From Actinomycetales bacterium (GTDB taxonomy: Bacteria > Actinomycetota > Actinomycetes > Actinomycetales > Dermatophilaceae): a stretch of 64,000 nt of DNA. The position numbers were made by a program, and so were the translations under genes. Location: positions 186,001 through 250,000 of the forward strand of contig JADKAO010000003.1 of NCBI GenBank assembly GCA_016715285.1. Reading direction: 5' to 3'. The notes beneath the pieces were generated by a model. It worked only from the letters and a program-made list of their open reading frames with translations. It had not been told where the DNA came from and did not search any database. This document shows positions 7,887-16,793 of the stretch, in pieces. Within the stretch, counting starts at the first letter, position 1. Each line of letters starts with the position of its first letter.

Positions 7887-9362
7887 ATGTCCGAGTCACC
7901 CAAGGAAGGGTCGTTCTTCGACCAACCCACCGTCCCCACGTCCGGGCTGGAGGGGGAGATCCTCCAAGCGACCTTCGTCGAGCGCGGTGACGACGGCTAC
8001 CACCACAGCCTGTCCAATCTGCAGATCCAGATGATCGCGATTGGCGGCGCAATTGGTGTCGGGCTGTTCCTCGGCGTCGGAGCGCGGCTGCAGTCGGCCG
8101 GGCCCGCGCTCATCGTGAGCTATCTCATCGTGGGCTCGCTCGTCTATGCGCTGATGCGGGCGCTTGGACAAATGGTGCTTTATCGGCCGACGACCGGGGC
8201 CTTTGTGTCCTATGCCCGGGAGTTTGTCTCGGATCGGTTCGCCCACATGACCGGGTGGATCTACGTCACTCTTGCGGCGCTCGCAGGGATTGCCGAGCTG
8301 GCAGCTATTGGCGTTTACGTGAAGTTCTGGTTGCCTGACCTGCCGACGTGGATCCCCTCCTTGGTCGCGATCGGCGTCATCGCGGGCGTGAACTTCCTGT
8401 CAGTCAAGGCCTTTGGCACGATCGAGCTCGCTGCGGCCGGGGTCAAAGTGGTGGCCATCATCCTCTTCCTCATCACCGGTCTCGGTGCCGTGCTGCTCAC
8501 GTTCTTTGGGCGTCAGGTGGGCCAGGCCAGCGTCTCCCACTTGTGGGACCACGGCGGCTTCTTCCCGAAGGGAATCTGGGCGGTCATTGTCGTCATGCAG
8601 GGTGTGGTCTTCTCGTTCTCAGCCGTCGAGATTGTGGGTATCTCGGCAGGTGAGGCCAAGGATCCGCTCGTCACGATGCCCAAGGCAATCAACAGCGTCA
8701 TCGTCCGGATCGGGCTCTTCTACATCGGCGCCATCCTGGTCTTGTCGATGCTGCTGCCGAGCCAGCAATACAGCGGTAAGGAATCGCCATTCGTCACGGC
8801 GCTCGGCAGCCTCGGTGTCACGGGGCTCGCTGGGGTGATGAACTTCGTGGTCCTGACCGCGGCCATCTCCGGCGTCAACGCCACCTTGTATGCCGCGGTG
8901 CGCCTCCTGCGGAATCTCGCCGCCAACGGGCGCGCGCCATCGGTGACCAACCGGATGAGCTCACGTGGCGTGCCGGTCGGGGCCTTGACCAGCATTGGCA
9001 CGGTCTTCTTGCTCGGCGTCATCCTCATCTTCTTCGCCGGTGCCAGTGATGCTTTCGAAATCGTCCTCGGTGCGGTGGCGGTCTTCATTCTCTTTGGGTG
9101 GATCGCCATCTTCGTGTCGCACTTGGGGTTCTTGAAGGCGGTTGACGCTGGTCGAGTGCCGCGTCCGGTCTTCCGAGCTGGCGGCAAGCGGGTCGACGTG
9201 CTGTGCTTGGCCTTCCTCGGGGCCTTGGCACTGTGGATGATCTTCGACACGAGCAATCCACACTGGTACTACGCGCTCATTGGTGCGGTGGTGCTCCTGG
9301 GTGGGTTGACGCTGATGTATGAGTACTACTCGCGCAAGCATCCCGTCACTCCATCGACATAG
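7887..9362 (+). CDS. APC-superfamily amino acid permease
   Basis: 491 aa, about 12 membrane helices. The first helix region (SLSNLQIQMIAIGGAIGVGLFLGVGARLQSAGPALIVSYLIVG) is the amino-acid transporter (AAT) family signature also found in CycA, AnsP and GabP. It also has GAFVSYAREFVSDRFAHMTGWIY and the conserved SAVEIVGISAGEAKDP. It is an H+-coupled amino acid importer of the cytoplasmic membrane; the substrate cannot be fixed from sequence. The start ATG has GAAGGGACACCG upstream. It is likely co-regulated with the divergent LysR, and is followed after 52 bp by an amidohydrolase. Confidence 0.9.
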   Translation: MSESPKEGSFFDQPTVPTSGLEGEILQATFVERGDDGYHHSLSNLQIQMIAIGGAIGVGLFLGVGARLQSAGPALIVSYLIVGSLVYALMRALGQMVLYRPTTGAFVSYAREFVSDRFAHMTGWIYVTLAALAGIAELAAIGVYVKFWLPDLPTWIPSLVAIGVIAGVNFLSVKAFGTIELAAAGVKVVAIILFLITGLGAVLLTFFGRQVGQASVSHLWDHGGFFPKGIWAVIVVMQGVVFSFSAVEIVGISAGEAKDPLVTMPKAINSVIVRIGLFYIGAILVLSMLLPSQQYSGKESPFVTALGSLGVTGLAGVMNFVVLTAAISGVNATLYAAVRLLRNLAANGRAPSVTNRMSSRGVPVGALTSIGTVFLLGVILIFFAGASDAFEIVLGAVAVFILFGWIAIFVSHLGFLKAVDAGRVPRPVFRAGGKRVDVLCLAFLGALALWMIFDTSNPHWYYALIGAVVLLGGLTLMYEYYSRKHPVTPST

Positions 9363-9414
9363 ATCGCGGATGCCGAGGTAGATCGAAGAAACTCGACGTC
9401 GCTCAAGGGAGCTG

Positions 9415-10947
9415 GTGACCGTGGCCCATGACCTGCTGATCCGCAACGCACGACCCGTGCGGATAGATCGCGCCGATCCGATGCTGGGTGACGCGGCGGG
9501 TGAACCGATGGATCTGCGGATCCGCGATGGGCTGGTCGTGGAGATGGCGCCGGGACTCCCTGAGGACGGCGCACGCATCCTCGACGCCGACGGTCGGTGG
9601 GTCGTGCCGGGACTCTGGGACCACCACGTCCACATGGTCCAGTGGGCGCGCACCCTCACCTGGCTCGACCTGGCCGGCACCCGTGGCCCTGGTGAGGTTG
9701 TGGCTCGGGTGAAGTCCGCGCTGACCGACTCCACTGCACCGGTGCTCACTGGCTTCGGGTTCCGCTCAGCGGCGTGGTCGGTGCAACCCACCGTGGCTGA
9801 ACTCGACGCCGTCTCGGGCTCCCGCCCGGTGGTGCTCATCAGCGGCGACGGACACAACGGCTGGCTCAACTCCGCAGCGCTCGCGATGCTGGGAGTCCCG
9901 CCACGGGACACGGCTCTCGATGAGTTCGACTGGTTCCCGGTCTTTGCCCGCCTCGAGGAGCTCCCGCGGGACGCGGAGGCGGACGACGCGGCATACCGCG
10001 AAGCTGTCCGACGCGCGAGCGCGAAGGGGATCGTCGGGATCACCGACATGGAGTTCGGTCGTGGTTTCGCGGACTGGCCCGAGCGCGCGGCGACGGGCAT
10101 CACGGGCCTGCGGGTCCGCGCAGCGACCTACCCGGCCACTCTGGACGAGGTCATTGAGCGTGGCCTGCGCACCGGTGACCCGCTGAGCGACGGTGACCCG
10201 TTGCTCACCATGGGGCCGCTCAAGATCATCTCCGACGGGTCGCTCAACACGCGGACGGCATACTGCTGCGAGCCGTATGTGGACGAGCCGACGAGCCGCG
10301 GCAAGCTCAACGTCCCTCCGGCTGAGCTCACCGACCTGCTGGCTCGCGCGACAGCGCACGGACTGGCCGTTGCCGTCCACGCGATCGGCGACGCGGCCGT
10401 GTCAGCCGCCCTCGATGCCTTTGCGGCCACGGGCGCGCGCGGCTCTATTGAGCATGCCCAACTCATGGCGCGCCCGGATATCGCCCGGATGGGCGCTCTT
10501 GGGGTCACCGCGAGTGTCCAGCCAGCTCACTTGTTGGATGACCGCGACGTCACCGAGCGCTGCTGGCCCGATCGGGCGGATCGGTGCTTCCCGCTGCGGT
10601 CACTGCTCGCTGCGGGGGTGACGCTCGCGATGGGGTCGGATGCCCCGGTCGCCCCCCTCGACCCGTGGCTCGCGATGGCTGCTGCTGTGCACCGCAGTGC
10701 CGATGAGCGCCCCGCGTGGCACCCCCAGGAGGCGGTGACGCCGGCAGAAGCGTTGGCGGCGAGCACTTTTGGTGCCGGCACCGTCGGGGCGGGCTCGCGT
10801 GCGGATCTGGTGTTGGTCGACCAGGACCCGCTCGCGCCCGCTGGCGACAGAGTTGGTGGCGACAGTGCCGCGGCCGCGGCGCGGCTACGGCATACCCGCG
10901 TGTCCGTCACGCTCGTGGACGGCGAGGTGATCTACGACGGGCGCTAG
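9415..10947 (+). CDS. Amidohydrolase family 3 (YtcJ-like) metal-dependent hydrolase
   Basis: About 510 aa. Metal-binding signatures of the amidohydrolase superfamily are visible: VVPGLWDHHVHMVQW (HxH, about residue 70), later histidines in AVHAIGDAAV and SIEHAQLM, and the terminal aspartate in LAMGSDAPVAPLDPW. The C-terminal strand SRADLVLVDQDPL is typical. It hydrolyses an unknown amide or cyclic amide. AAGGGA upstream suits GTG 9415 (4 nt) or GTG 9421 (10 nt), so the start is uncertain by two codons. Its TAG overlaps the convergent nucleotidyltransferase stop. It lies behind an amino acid permease, which suggests amino-acid-derived substrates. Confidence 0.88.
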   Translation: MTVAHDLLIRNARPVRIDRADPMLGDAAGEPMDLRIRDGLVVEMAPGLPEDGARILDADGRWVVPGLWDHHVHMVQWARTLTWLDLAGTRGPGEVVARVKSALTDSTAPVLTGFGFRSAAWSVQPTVAELDAVSGSRPVVLISGDGHNGWLNSAALAMLGVPPRDTALDEFDWFPVFARLEELPRDAEADDAAYREAVRRASAKGIVGITDMEFGRGFADWPERAATGITGLRVRAATYPATLDEVIERGLRTGDPLSDGDPLLTMGPLKIISDGSLNTRTAYCCEPYVDEPTSRGKLNVPPAELTDLLARATAHGLAVAVHAIGDAAVSAALDAFAATGARGSIEHAQLMARPDIARMGALGVTASVQPAHLLDDRDVTERCWPDRADRCFPLRSLLAAGVTLAMGSDAPVAPLDPWLAMAAAVHRSADERPAWHPQEAVTPAEALAASTFGAGTVGAGSRADLVLVDQDPLAPAGDRVGGDSAAAAARLRHTRVSVTLVDGEVIYDGR

Positions 10948-11903
10948 GTCGACAGAGGCCGACTCGCACGCGAGTCACGTGAGTCACCACCCCAGAACTG
11001 CCTTTGGGCGTGGATTGCCCACTCCGTGATGCGGCGCAAGTCTGCCGTGGGCGGCAGCGGCGTCAGGTCCTCGTCCAGCAGGCGTCGCACCGCCATCTCT
11101 AGGCGGGTGATTTCGGCCGACACCTCAGCCCGTGGCACCTCGCCGCGTTTGACAGCAAGCACCCGCTCGCGCTCGGTCGCAGGCATCGGCAAGGTCAGGA
11201 AGCCTGTCTCCGCAATCTCAAGGCCCTGGTAGGCCAGGCGCAAGGCGTGGCTGCCGTACTTGACGTCCCACCCGTAACGCTCGATGAGTTCAGGTCGGTT
11301 GGGCACGTTGCGCTTCGACTGGCCGAGCATCCGCTCGTGCTGCGAGTGCATGTATCCCAGGAACCGCTCGACGGCCAGGCGTGACATGAATGCCGTGCGC
11401 AGCGCCCGCAGCTCCTGGCCCAGAGGCGTCACCACGATGAGTGATTCCTCGGGTGCAAAGAGAGGGAGCATCACGGTGGGGTTGCCCTTGATCGCCAACC
11501 GGAGGTATTTGCGCAGCGAGTAGAGGATCAGGTCAGTGTCTCCGTGGCCGCTGCGGACTCCCTCTGGTTGGGTCCGCCACACATAGTCCGAGCGGTGCGT
11601 CCCCACGCCGAGCACGTAGGACGCGGGCTCGATGTAGACGCCCATCTCGTCATGGTCGTCGGTGCCTTCGATCGCAATCCCGTGGACGCCGCTGCCGACG
11701 ACAGACCGGAGGATCTCGCCGCCAAAGGCGACGGAGGCATCCCCGTATTCGACGTTCCTGGTAGGCATTTCACCAGGATGCCCCAGCAGGTGGATGACGC
11801 CAAAGCGGTTTTCGCGCGGAATACGATCGCGCCCCTCGGCGTTGAATGAAGTATCAACCATCTGTCCTGTGAGCGCCCTGTCTGGCGCCGGCATACTCGT
11901 CAT
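10944..11903 (-). CDS. DNA polymerase beta-superfamily nucleotidyltransferase (COG3541-like)
   Basis: About 319 aa. The nucleotidyltransferase core is VGSGVHGIAIEGTDDHDEMGVYIEP: Gly-Ser followed by an acidic pair, the metal-binding pattern of the superfamily. The rest resembles the predicted nucleotidyltransferases of COG3541, whose biological role is unclear. The start is uncertain: ATG 11903 leaves only 15 bp to the divergent FMN reductase, and ATG 11861 (MVDTSF) has AGGA close upstream. Its stop overlaps that of the amidohydrolase (shared CTAG at 10944-10947), so the two are convergent. Confidence 0.78.
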   Translation of the reverse strand: MTSMPAPDRALTGQMVDTSFNAEGRDRIPRENRFGVIHLLGHPGEMPTRNVEYGDASVAFGGEILRSVVGSGVHGIAIEGTDDHDEMGVYIEPASYVLGVGTHRSDYVWRTQPEGVRSGHGDTDLILYSLRKYLRLAIKGNPTVMLPLFAPEESLIVVTPLGQELRALRTAFMSRLAVERFLGYMHSQHERMLGQSKRNVPNRPELIERYGWDVKYGSHALRLAYQGLEIAETGFLTLPMPATERERVLAVKRGEVPRAEVSAEITRLEMAVRRLLDEDLTPLPPTADLRRITEWAIHAQRQFWGGDSRDSRASRPLST

Positions 11904-11918
11904 GTTTGGAGGCCACCC

Positions 11919-12467
11919 ATGAATGTCCTTGTCTTGATCGGCAGTTTGCGCGCGGGCTCGACCAACCGTCAGCTGGCTGACGTCGCCATTGCCGCTCTGC
12001 CGAGCGACGTGGACGTCATCGTGTGGGACGAACTCGCCGACCTGCCGCACTACAACGAGGACCTCGACGGTGAGGATGTGCCGGCGCTTGCCGCTGCCTT
12101 CCGCCGTCGCGTCGCCGAGGCCGACGCGCTCATTCTTGTGACCCCGGAATACAACGGCACGCTCCCGGGCGCGCTCAAGAACGCGATCGACTGGGCTTCG
12201 CGCCCCCGCAAGTCCGCGTCGATTGCGGGTATGCCGGTCGCGGTGATGGGTGCCAGCGGGTCGCCGCGGGCTGCGCAATGGGGTCGTGACGATGCCGTGC
12301 GTGCGCTCAAGGTGGCCGGTGCTTCGCCGCTCGAGACCACTGTTGGCATTGGCTCAGCGTGGTCTGCCTTCGAGGACGGCACGCTCAAGGATGCCGACCA
12401 GCGCGAGGCCGTGGCTGACCTCGTGGCAGAGCTCGTCGGCGCCAAGCGCCAGCGGGATGCCGCCTGA
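11919..12467 (+). CDS. NAD(P)H-dependent FMN reductase / quinone reductase
   Basis: 182 aa flavodoxin-like protein. The FMN phosphate loop is GSLRAGSTNRQL (residues 8-19), and the second flavin contact LVTPEYNGTLPGALKNAIDW is highly typical of the NADPH-dependent FMN reductase family (ChrR/YieF/azoreductase group). It reduces flavin, quinones, azo compounds or chromate at the expense of NAD(P)H in the cytoplasm. The GGAGG site 6 nt before ATG fixes the start. It is divergent from the nucleotidyltransferase. Confidence 0.92.
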   Translation: MNVLVLIGSLRAGSTNRQLADVAIAALPSDVDVIVWDELADLPHYNEDLDGEDVPALAAAFRRRVAEADALILVTPEYNGTLPGALKNAIDWASRPRKSASIAGMPVAVMGASGSPRAAQWGRDDAVRALKVAGASPLETTVGIGSAWSAFEDGTLKDADQREAVADLVAELVGAKRQRDAA

Positions 12468-12489
12468 ACGGAGGATTCTCGGCTCAGCT

Positions 12490-12505
12490 TGAGTACCCGT
12501 ACTCA
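12490..12505. promoter_or_regulatory. Palindrome TGAGTAC-CC-GTACTCA upstream of ESX-like operon
   Basis: Perfect 7-bp arms around CC. A -10 like TAGGGT lies at 12528-12533, so the palindrome centre would be about 42 bp before the start of transcription, an activator-type location. A second small inverted repeat GTCACCC-ATAA-GGGTGAC (12532-12549) lies in the predicted 5' leader. Confidence 0.45.
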
Positions 12506-12566
12506 GGACATCGCGCGCTTCCCTGGCTAGGGTCACCCATAAGGGTGACGAGACAGGGGAGAGGTC

Positions 12567-12893
12567 ATGAGCAGCGAGTATGCCGTGCGCATCGCCGCGT
12601 TGCGCACGACGGCAAGCACCGCCGAGTCGGCAGCTGACCAGATCCACCCGTTGCGTCCCGTCGATGGGCTCCGCCCCGCTGGTGCGGCAATTCCCGGGTC
12701 ACGATCGGCTGCTTTGCTGGCGTCGGTGGGGTCGCGGTGGGCAGAGCGCTTGACCAGCCTTGAGGCTGACTTCCGCAGGCACGCCAATGCCCTGAAGGTC
12801 GCTGCGACGCAGTACGAGGTCAACGACGCAGAAGCGGCCGCGGCGTTTGACGCCTCGTATGCAGGTTCGCTGTCGAGTTGGGCGTACCGGTAA
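12567..12893 (+). CDS. Small helical ESX/WXG100-like protein
   Basis: 108 aa, Ala-rich, predicted to be two helices (about 4-40 and 52-95) around a central turn. That is the size and shape of ESX/WXG100 or EspC-type proteins secreted by type VII systems. A W is present near residue 58 (GSRWAERL) but no clear WXG. GGGGAGAGG gives a good ribosome site before the ATG. It ends 2 bp before the DUF1023 gene, so the two are co-translated. I do not recognise a named family; the type VII link is inferred from size, composition and partner. Confidence 0.6.
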   Translation: MSSEYAVRIAALRTTASTAESAADQIHPLRPVDGLRPAGAAIPGSRSAALLASVGSRWAERLTSLEADFRRHANALKVAATQYEVNDAEAAAAFDASYAGSLSSWAYR

Positions 12894-12895
12894 CC

Positions 12896-14641
12896 ATGCC
12901 GACGTACGGAGACCTCAGACAGTGGGAGTCGGCGCCTGTCGAGGGCAGCGCTGGTGCAGCGCGCGGCATGACCAACGTATTGGTGTCGCTGGCGGACGAG
13001 TTGTTTGCGATCACGGTACCTCGTGATTGGCGTGGTTCGGCTGCAGCCTCATCTCGGACCTCGTCTGAGCAGATCAGCGACCACCTCGACGACCTCGTCG
13101 CCGAGATGGCGGCCGTCCGGCGTGGTTTGCACTTGGCCGCAGACGCGCTAGTCGGATTGGAGCGTGGCGTTGCTGAAGTCGAAAGTCTGGCTCACCGCTG
13201 GCAGTTCCGCCTCGGCGACGATGGCTCCGTGACCGACGTCTCGGGCCCGGTCTACTTGGACCCCGACAAGGCAGATGAGTATCGGGCCGAGCGGCAGCGC
13301 CAGTGCGACGAACTGGTCGATCGCATCGAACAGCTCATGCGACGTGCTGACGCCATCGATCACGAACTCGGGGAGGTACTCAGCGCGGCCCTGAGTAGCA
13401 GCTACACGGTGTCAGCGGATGGTGATCTCGGTGAGGCGGCGGCGGCGGGAGAACTCGCCGTGGGCACCACCCTGCTCCCGCCCGTTCAGGGTGGGCGACC
13501 AGGCGACGCTGCTGGATGGTGGGACGCGTTGTCGGATGCCGATCGAGCACGGGTGATCGCCGAGCACCCCGACTGGATTGGCAATCTTGACGGCATACCC
13601 TTTGCAGCCCGGCACGAAGCCAACGTGTCACTGATCGCGCACACTCGCCAACAACTCGTGGCGGAGCAGTCGAGGCTGGAGGCAGACCTCGCCGACAACT
13701 GGTTCGGTGGCACCTTCACGACCGATGACGCTGCTCTGGAGATGGTCCGTGACAAGTTGGCGTCTCTCGACGCTGTTGAGCGCACCCTTGCTCAGAGCAG
13801 GCCACCAGCGCCCGATGGCCGAATGTTGCTCATGCTCGACATGTCGCATGACCGAGCCATGTCGGCAATCTCTGTCGGCGATCCCGATCGTGCCGATCAT
13901 GTCAGCGTCTTTACCCCTGGATTGGGTTCGACGGTCCACGGCAGCATGGAAGGGTATGACGGCGAGGTCGCTGGCGTACGACGCTCAGCCGTCAACGAGT
14001 TGCAGCGAATCGGGCGAGGCTCCGAGACAGTTGCGTCGATCACGTGGGTCGGCTACCAGGCTCCGCAGAATCGTGATGGTTTCTGGGAGAAGCTGTATGA
14101 CTTCGGCCAGTCAGAGGACACTGTTTTTGATGCCACTTCAGCTCAACGGGGAGCGATCAGATTGGTCTCGTTCTATAACGGGATCGATGCGTCTCGGGTT
14201 ACGGACCCGCACCTCACCGGATTGGGCCACTCCTACGGCTCCACTACCCAAGCCTTTGCGTTGCAACAATCCACGGGCGTTGACGATGCCGTATTTTTCG
14301 GCTCGCCGGGCTTCGGGACCTCGAACTCCGATGACATTCACGTTTCGGGTGGGCGCTACCTCATCGAGGCCAAGTGGGATCCGATTGCAGATGTGGGGCA
14401 TTTCGGGGTTGATCCCTCCCACCTCAACAAGATCACCCACATTTCTTCGGGTGAGACGACCCTCCCCGACGGTCGGTATCTCGAAGAGGTGACTGGCCAC
14501 TCGGCCTACTTGAAGTCGGGCAGCACATCGCAATACAACATAGCGGTCGTTGTGGCGGGCGCTCCGGAAATGCTCGTGACCGGCGACAATAGCGGCTTCG
14601 GCGACATCATTTCGTGGCCGTTGCCTGTGGCTCACAACTAA
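12896..14641 (+). CDS. DUF1023 alpha/beta hydrolase with ESX-like N-terminus
   Basis: 581 aa. The N-terminal part (1-160) is helical and WXG100-like (ITVPRDWRGSAAASSRTSSEQISDHLDDLV). The C-terminal part is a DUF1023 alpha/beta hydrolase with the nucleophile elbow GHSYGS (Ser446), preceded by FTPGLGSTVHGSMEGYD and followed by GSPGFG. Families of this kind are typically found next to type VII secretion substrates in actinobacteria, so export is plausible. The translation start ATG 12896 lies 2 nt after the preceding stop. The enzyme substrate (lipid or ester) is unknown. Confidence 0.85.
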   Translation: MPTYGDLRQWESAPVEGSAGAARGMTNVLVSLADELFAITVPRDWRGSAAASSRTSSEQISDHLDDLVAEMAAVRRGLHLAADALVGLERGVAEVESLAHRWQFRLGDDGSVTDVSGPVYLDPDKADEYRAERQRQCDELVDRIEQLMRRADAIDHELGEVLSAALSSSYTVSADGDLGEAAAAGELAVGTTLLPPVQGGRPGDAAGWWDALSDADRARVIAEHPDWIGNLDGIPFAARHEANVSLIAHTRQQLVAEQSRLEADLADNWFGGTFTTDDAALEMVRDKLASLDAVERTLAQSRPPAPDGRMLLMLDMSHDRAMSAISVGDPDRADHVSVFTPGLGSTVHGSMEGYDGEVAGVRRSAVNELQRIGRGSETVASITWVGYQAPQNRDGFWEKLYDFGQSEDTVFDATSAQRGAIRLVSFYNGIDASRVTDPHLTGLGHSYGSTTQAFALQQSTGVDDAVFFGSPGFGTSNSDDIHVSGGRYLIEAKWDPIADVGHFGVDPSHLNKITHISSGETTLPDGRYLEEVTGHSAYLKSGSTSQYNIAVVVAGAPEMLVTGDNSGFGDIISWPLPVAHN

Positions 14642-14642
14642 C

Positions 14643-15182
14643 GTGCTCGCCTCATGGCCTCGTGGTGTCACGGTTGTGGCGGCGGTCGGCATTCTCCTGT
14701 TGTCGTCCTGTGCCTTTGGAGGCGCTGTGTCTGATCCGAATTCATCCCTCACTCCGCTCCACCAGCGACCCTCCTACGAGGAGGCGGACGCGGCATACCG
14801 GAAGCTGTTTGAGCAACTCACCGACGTTCTGGTGACCTCGCATGGCGTCCGCCCAACGGGCTGGAAGCTGGAGACAGGCAATGCCGGGTGTTCGGATTTC
14901 CCAAATGTGGGAGGGCGGACAACGTACTACTCGATGCGCGGGGAGACCGGGCCGATCACAGACGCACAGTGGCCGGCGGCCGTGGAGAACCTCCGCGCCA
15001 TTGCTCGTCCGGCGGGCTTCAGCGACATCGCCACCGTGGTGGACAAGCCTGGCAACCACGAGGTCGCCTTCGGCAATCCTCAAGATCACGCGCGCATCGT
15101 GTTTGGGACGGCGGTCAACACGATCCTGTCCATCGAGGGCTCGTGCCACCTGCCAGCCGCGGTGAAGAAGACTGTCACCTAG
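14643..15182 (+). CDS. Putative lipoprotein of the DUF1023 operon
   Basis: 179 aa. GTG start just after the upstream TAA. Signal peptide with hydrophobic core VTVVAAVGILLL and lipobox LSSC (Cys near residue 23), so predicted to be a membrane-anchored lipoprotein. The mature part resembles small actinobacterial LppA-type lipoproteins by pattern only (AAYRKLFEQLTDVL ... CSDFP), and I assign no function. It is co-transcribed with the ESX-like protein and the hydrolase. Its stop overlaps the convergent amidase stop. Confidence 0.7.
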   Translation: MLASWPRGVTVVAAVGILLLSSCAFGGAVSDPNSSLTPLHQRPSYEEADAAYRKLFEQLTDVLVTSHGVRPTGWKLETGNAGCSDFPNVGGRTTYYSMRGETGPITDAQWPAAVENLRAIARPAGFSDIATVVDKPGNHEVAFGNPQDHARIVFGTAVNTILSIEGSCHLPAAVKKTVT

Positions 15183-16603
15183 CCTCGAGCGGTGCCGGCC
15201 TCAAGCCAGGCGGCGGCGCGCAGGACCCCGACGTCGTCAAACCGTCGCCCCGACACCTGCACCCCCACCTCGCGGCCATCAGCACGCCGCCCCATCGGCA
15301 CCGCACACGACGGTTGCCCGGACATCGAGAACGGCACGGTAAACCCAATGTGCGCCATCCCGCCGGCCGCATCGTCGCCCCACGGCATCGGCCACTCGGC
15401 CGGGAACGCACTCACCGGCGCCACCGGCGACAAGACGATGTCGTATGCCGTGGTGGCCGCCACGGTCGCGCCCCGCAGTCCCAGCATGGCTTGGTAATCA
15501 CGCAACGTCTCCAGGCCCGACACGTCAGCGGCCGCCTCGGCCCACTCGCGGATGTACGGCAGCACCCGATCGCGCGCCTCGGGGGACAAAACCTCAAGGT
15601 CAGACCACAGCCGCATCCGCCAAAACCGGTCCAGCGCAACGAGCGTCGCTTCGCTCAGCCATGGCGCCAACACCTCCACAACAGCCCCCGCTTCGGCAAA
15701 GAGCCGACCCGCCGCCTCGGTGAGCTCGCGCAGGGTCGGGTCGCACGGCATACCGGCTCCGGCGTCTAAAAGCAGCCCGACGCGCAACCCGCGCACTCCG
15801 CTCCCAGCACCGCCAACGGACCAATCTAGTTGCGCCGCAGGCAAAGCCGTCCAGTCGCGCGAGTCGTGCCCCGAGATCACCGCCATCGCCGCAGCCGTGT
15901 CAGCCACGTTCCGCGTGATCGGCCCAGCTACTCGACCCAGGTACGGCGACTCCAGGGGCACTCGCCCATATGACGGCTTGTGCCCCACAAGACCCAGCCA
16001 GGTCGCGGGCAGCCTGATCGACCCGCCAATATCGGTCCCGATATGAACGGCCCCATAGCCCGCAGCAGCCGCAGCCCCCGCGCCCCCAGAGCTCCCGCCG
16101 GTCGTCAACGTGGGGTCCAGCGGCGACCGCGACACCCCATACAGGGACGAGAGGCCCGACGAGAGCATCCCCCAGTCCGGCATCGTCGTGGTCCCGACAA
16201 TGACCGCACCCGCAGACTTCAGCCGCGCGACGACAGGGGAGTCCTCGCTCGGCACCCGCGGCGTGGACCCCGCCGAGCCCGATCGCAAGGGCACCCCCGT
16301 GCGCGCCAGGTTTTCTTTCACCGTCACGGGTATGCCGTCCAGCGGCCCGAGCGGCGACCCCGCCAACCAGCGGGCCGCCGCTGCTTGCGCCGCCCCGACC
16401 GCCTCGGCGCACCCGTCGAGCCGCTCGGCGAGCGCGTTGATCGTCGGTTCGGCCTCATCAATCCGCGCGGACACCGCGGCCAACACCTCGACCGGAGACC
16501 AGTGACCGGCCGCAAACCCAGCCCCGAGCTGCGCGATCGACAGCGACGCGAGCCAGCCAGGGTCGCCCTCGGACAGGTCGCGCACGGCATACGAGCGGGT
16601 CAT
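15179..16603 (-). CDS. Amidase (amidase-signature family)
   Basis: 474 aa. All three catalytic elements of the Ser-cisSer-Lys triad are visible: Lys in GIPVTVKENL, cis-Ser in TTGGSSGGAGAAAAAGYGAVHIGTD, and the nucleophile Ser in GTDIGGSIRLPA. It hydrolyses carboxamides to acid plus ammonia; the exact substrate is unknown. GAAGGAG upstream supports ATG 16603. It is divergent from the peptide ABC operon 190 bp away, which suggests a shared role in using peptides or amides. Confidence 0.93.
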   Translation of the reverse strand: MTRSYAVRDLSEGDPGWLASLSIAQLGAGFAAGHWSPVEVLAAVSARIDEAEPTINALAERLDGCAEAVGAAQAAAARWLAGSPLGPLDGIPVTVKENLARTGVPLRSGSAGSTPRVPSEDSPVVARLKSAGAVIVGTTTMPDWGMLSSGLSSLYGVSRSPLDPTLTTGGSSGGAGAAAAAGYGAVHIGTDIGGSIRLPATWLGLVGHKPSYGRVPLESPYLGRVAGPITRNVADTAAAMAVISGHDSRDWTALPAAQLDWSVGGAGSGVRGLRVGLLLDAGAGMPCDPTLRELTEAAGRLFAEAGAVVEVLAPWLSEATLVALDRFWRMRLWSDLEVLSPEARDRVLPYIREWAEAAADVSGLETLRDYQAMLGLRGATVAATTAYDIVLSPVAPVSAFPAEWPMPWGDDAAGGMAHIGFTVPFSMSGQPSCAVPMGRRADGREVGVQVSGRRFDDVGVLRAAAWLEAGTARG

Positions 16604-16658
16604 CTGGCTCCTTCTCGCGCGCTGGCAACGTCCCCCAGGCGAAGACTAACCCCGGCGA

Positions 16659-16672
16659 CTACTCGGGAGTAG
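16659..16672. promoter_or_regulatory. Palindrome CTACTC-GG-GAGTAG between amidase and peptide ABC operon
   Basis: Perfect 6-bp arms with a 2-nt centre, midway between the divergent starts. A repressor or activator site is possible; no regulator gene is adjacent. Confidence 0.3.
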
Positions 16673-16793
16673 ACAACGGTTGGGTCTCGACATGCTCCCG
16701 CCGGGATGCCAGCCGTGCGTGCGCGTGTTGACTGGTCGTACCCTGTGCGTGCCACAGCGTCACCCCGTCCATCGGACCTGGTTGGAGCCCATA

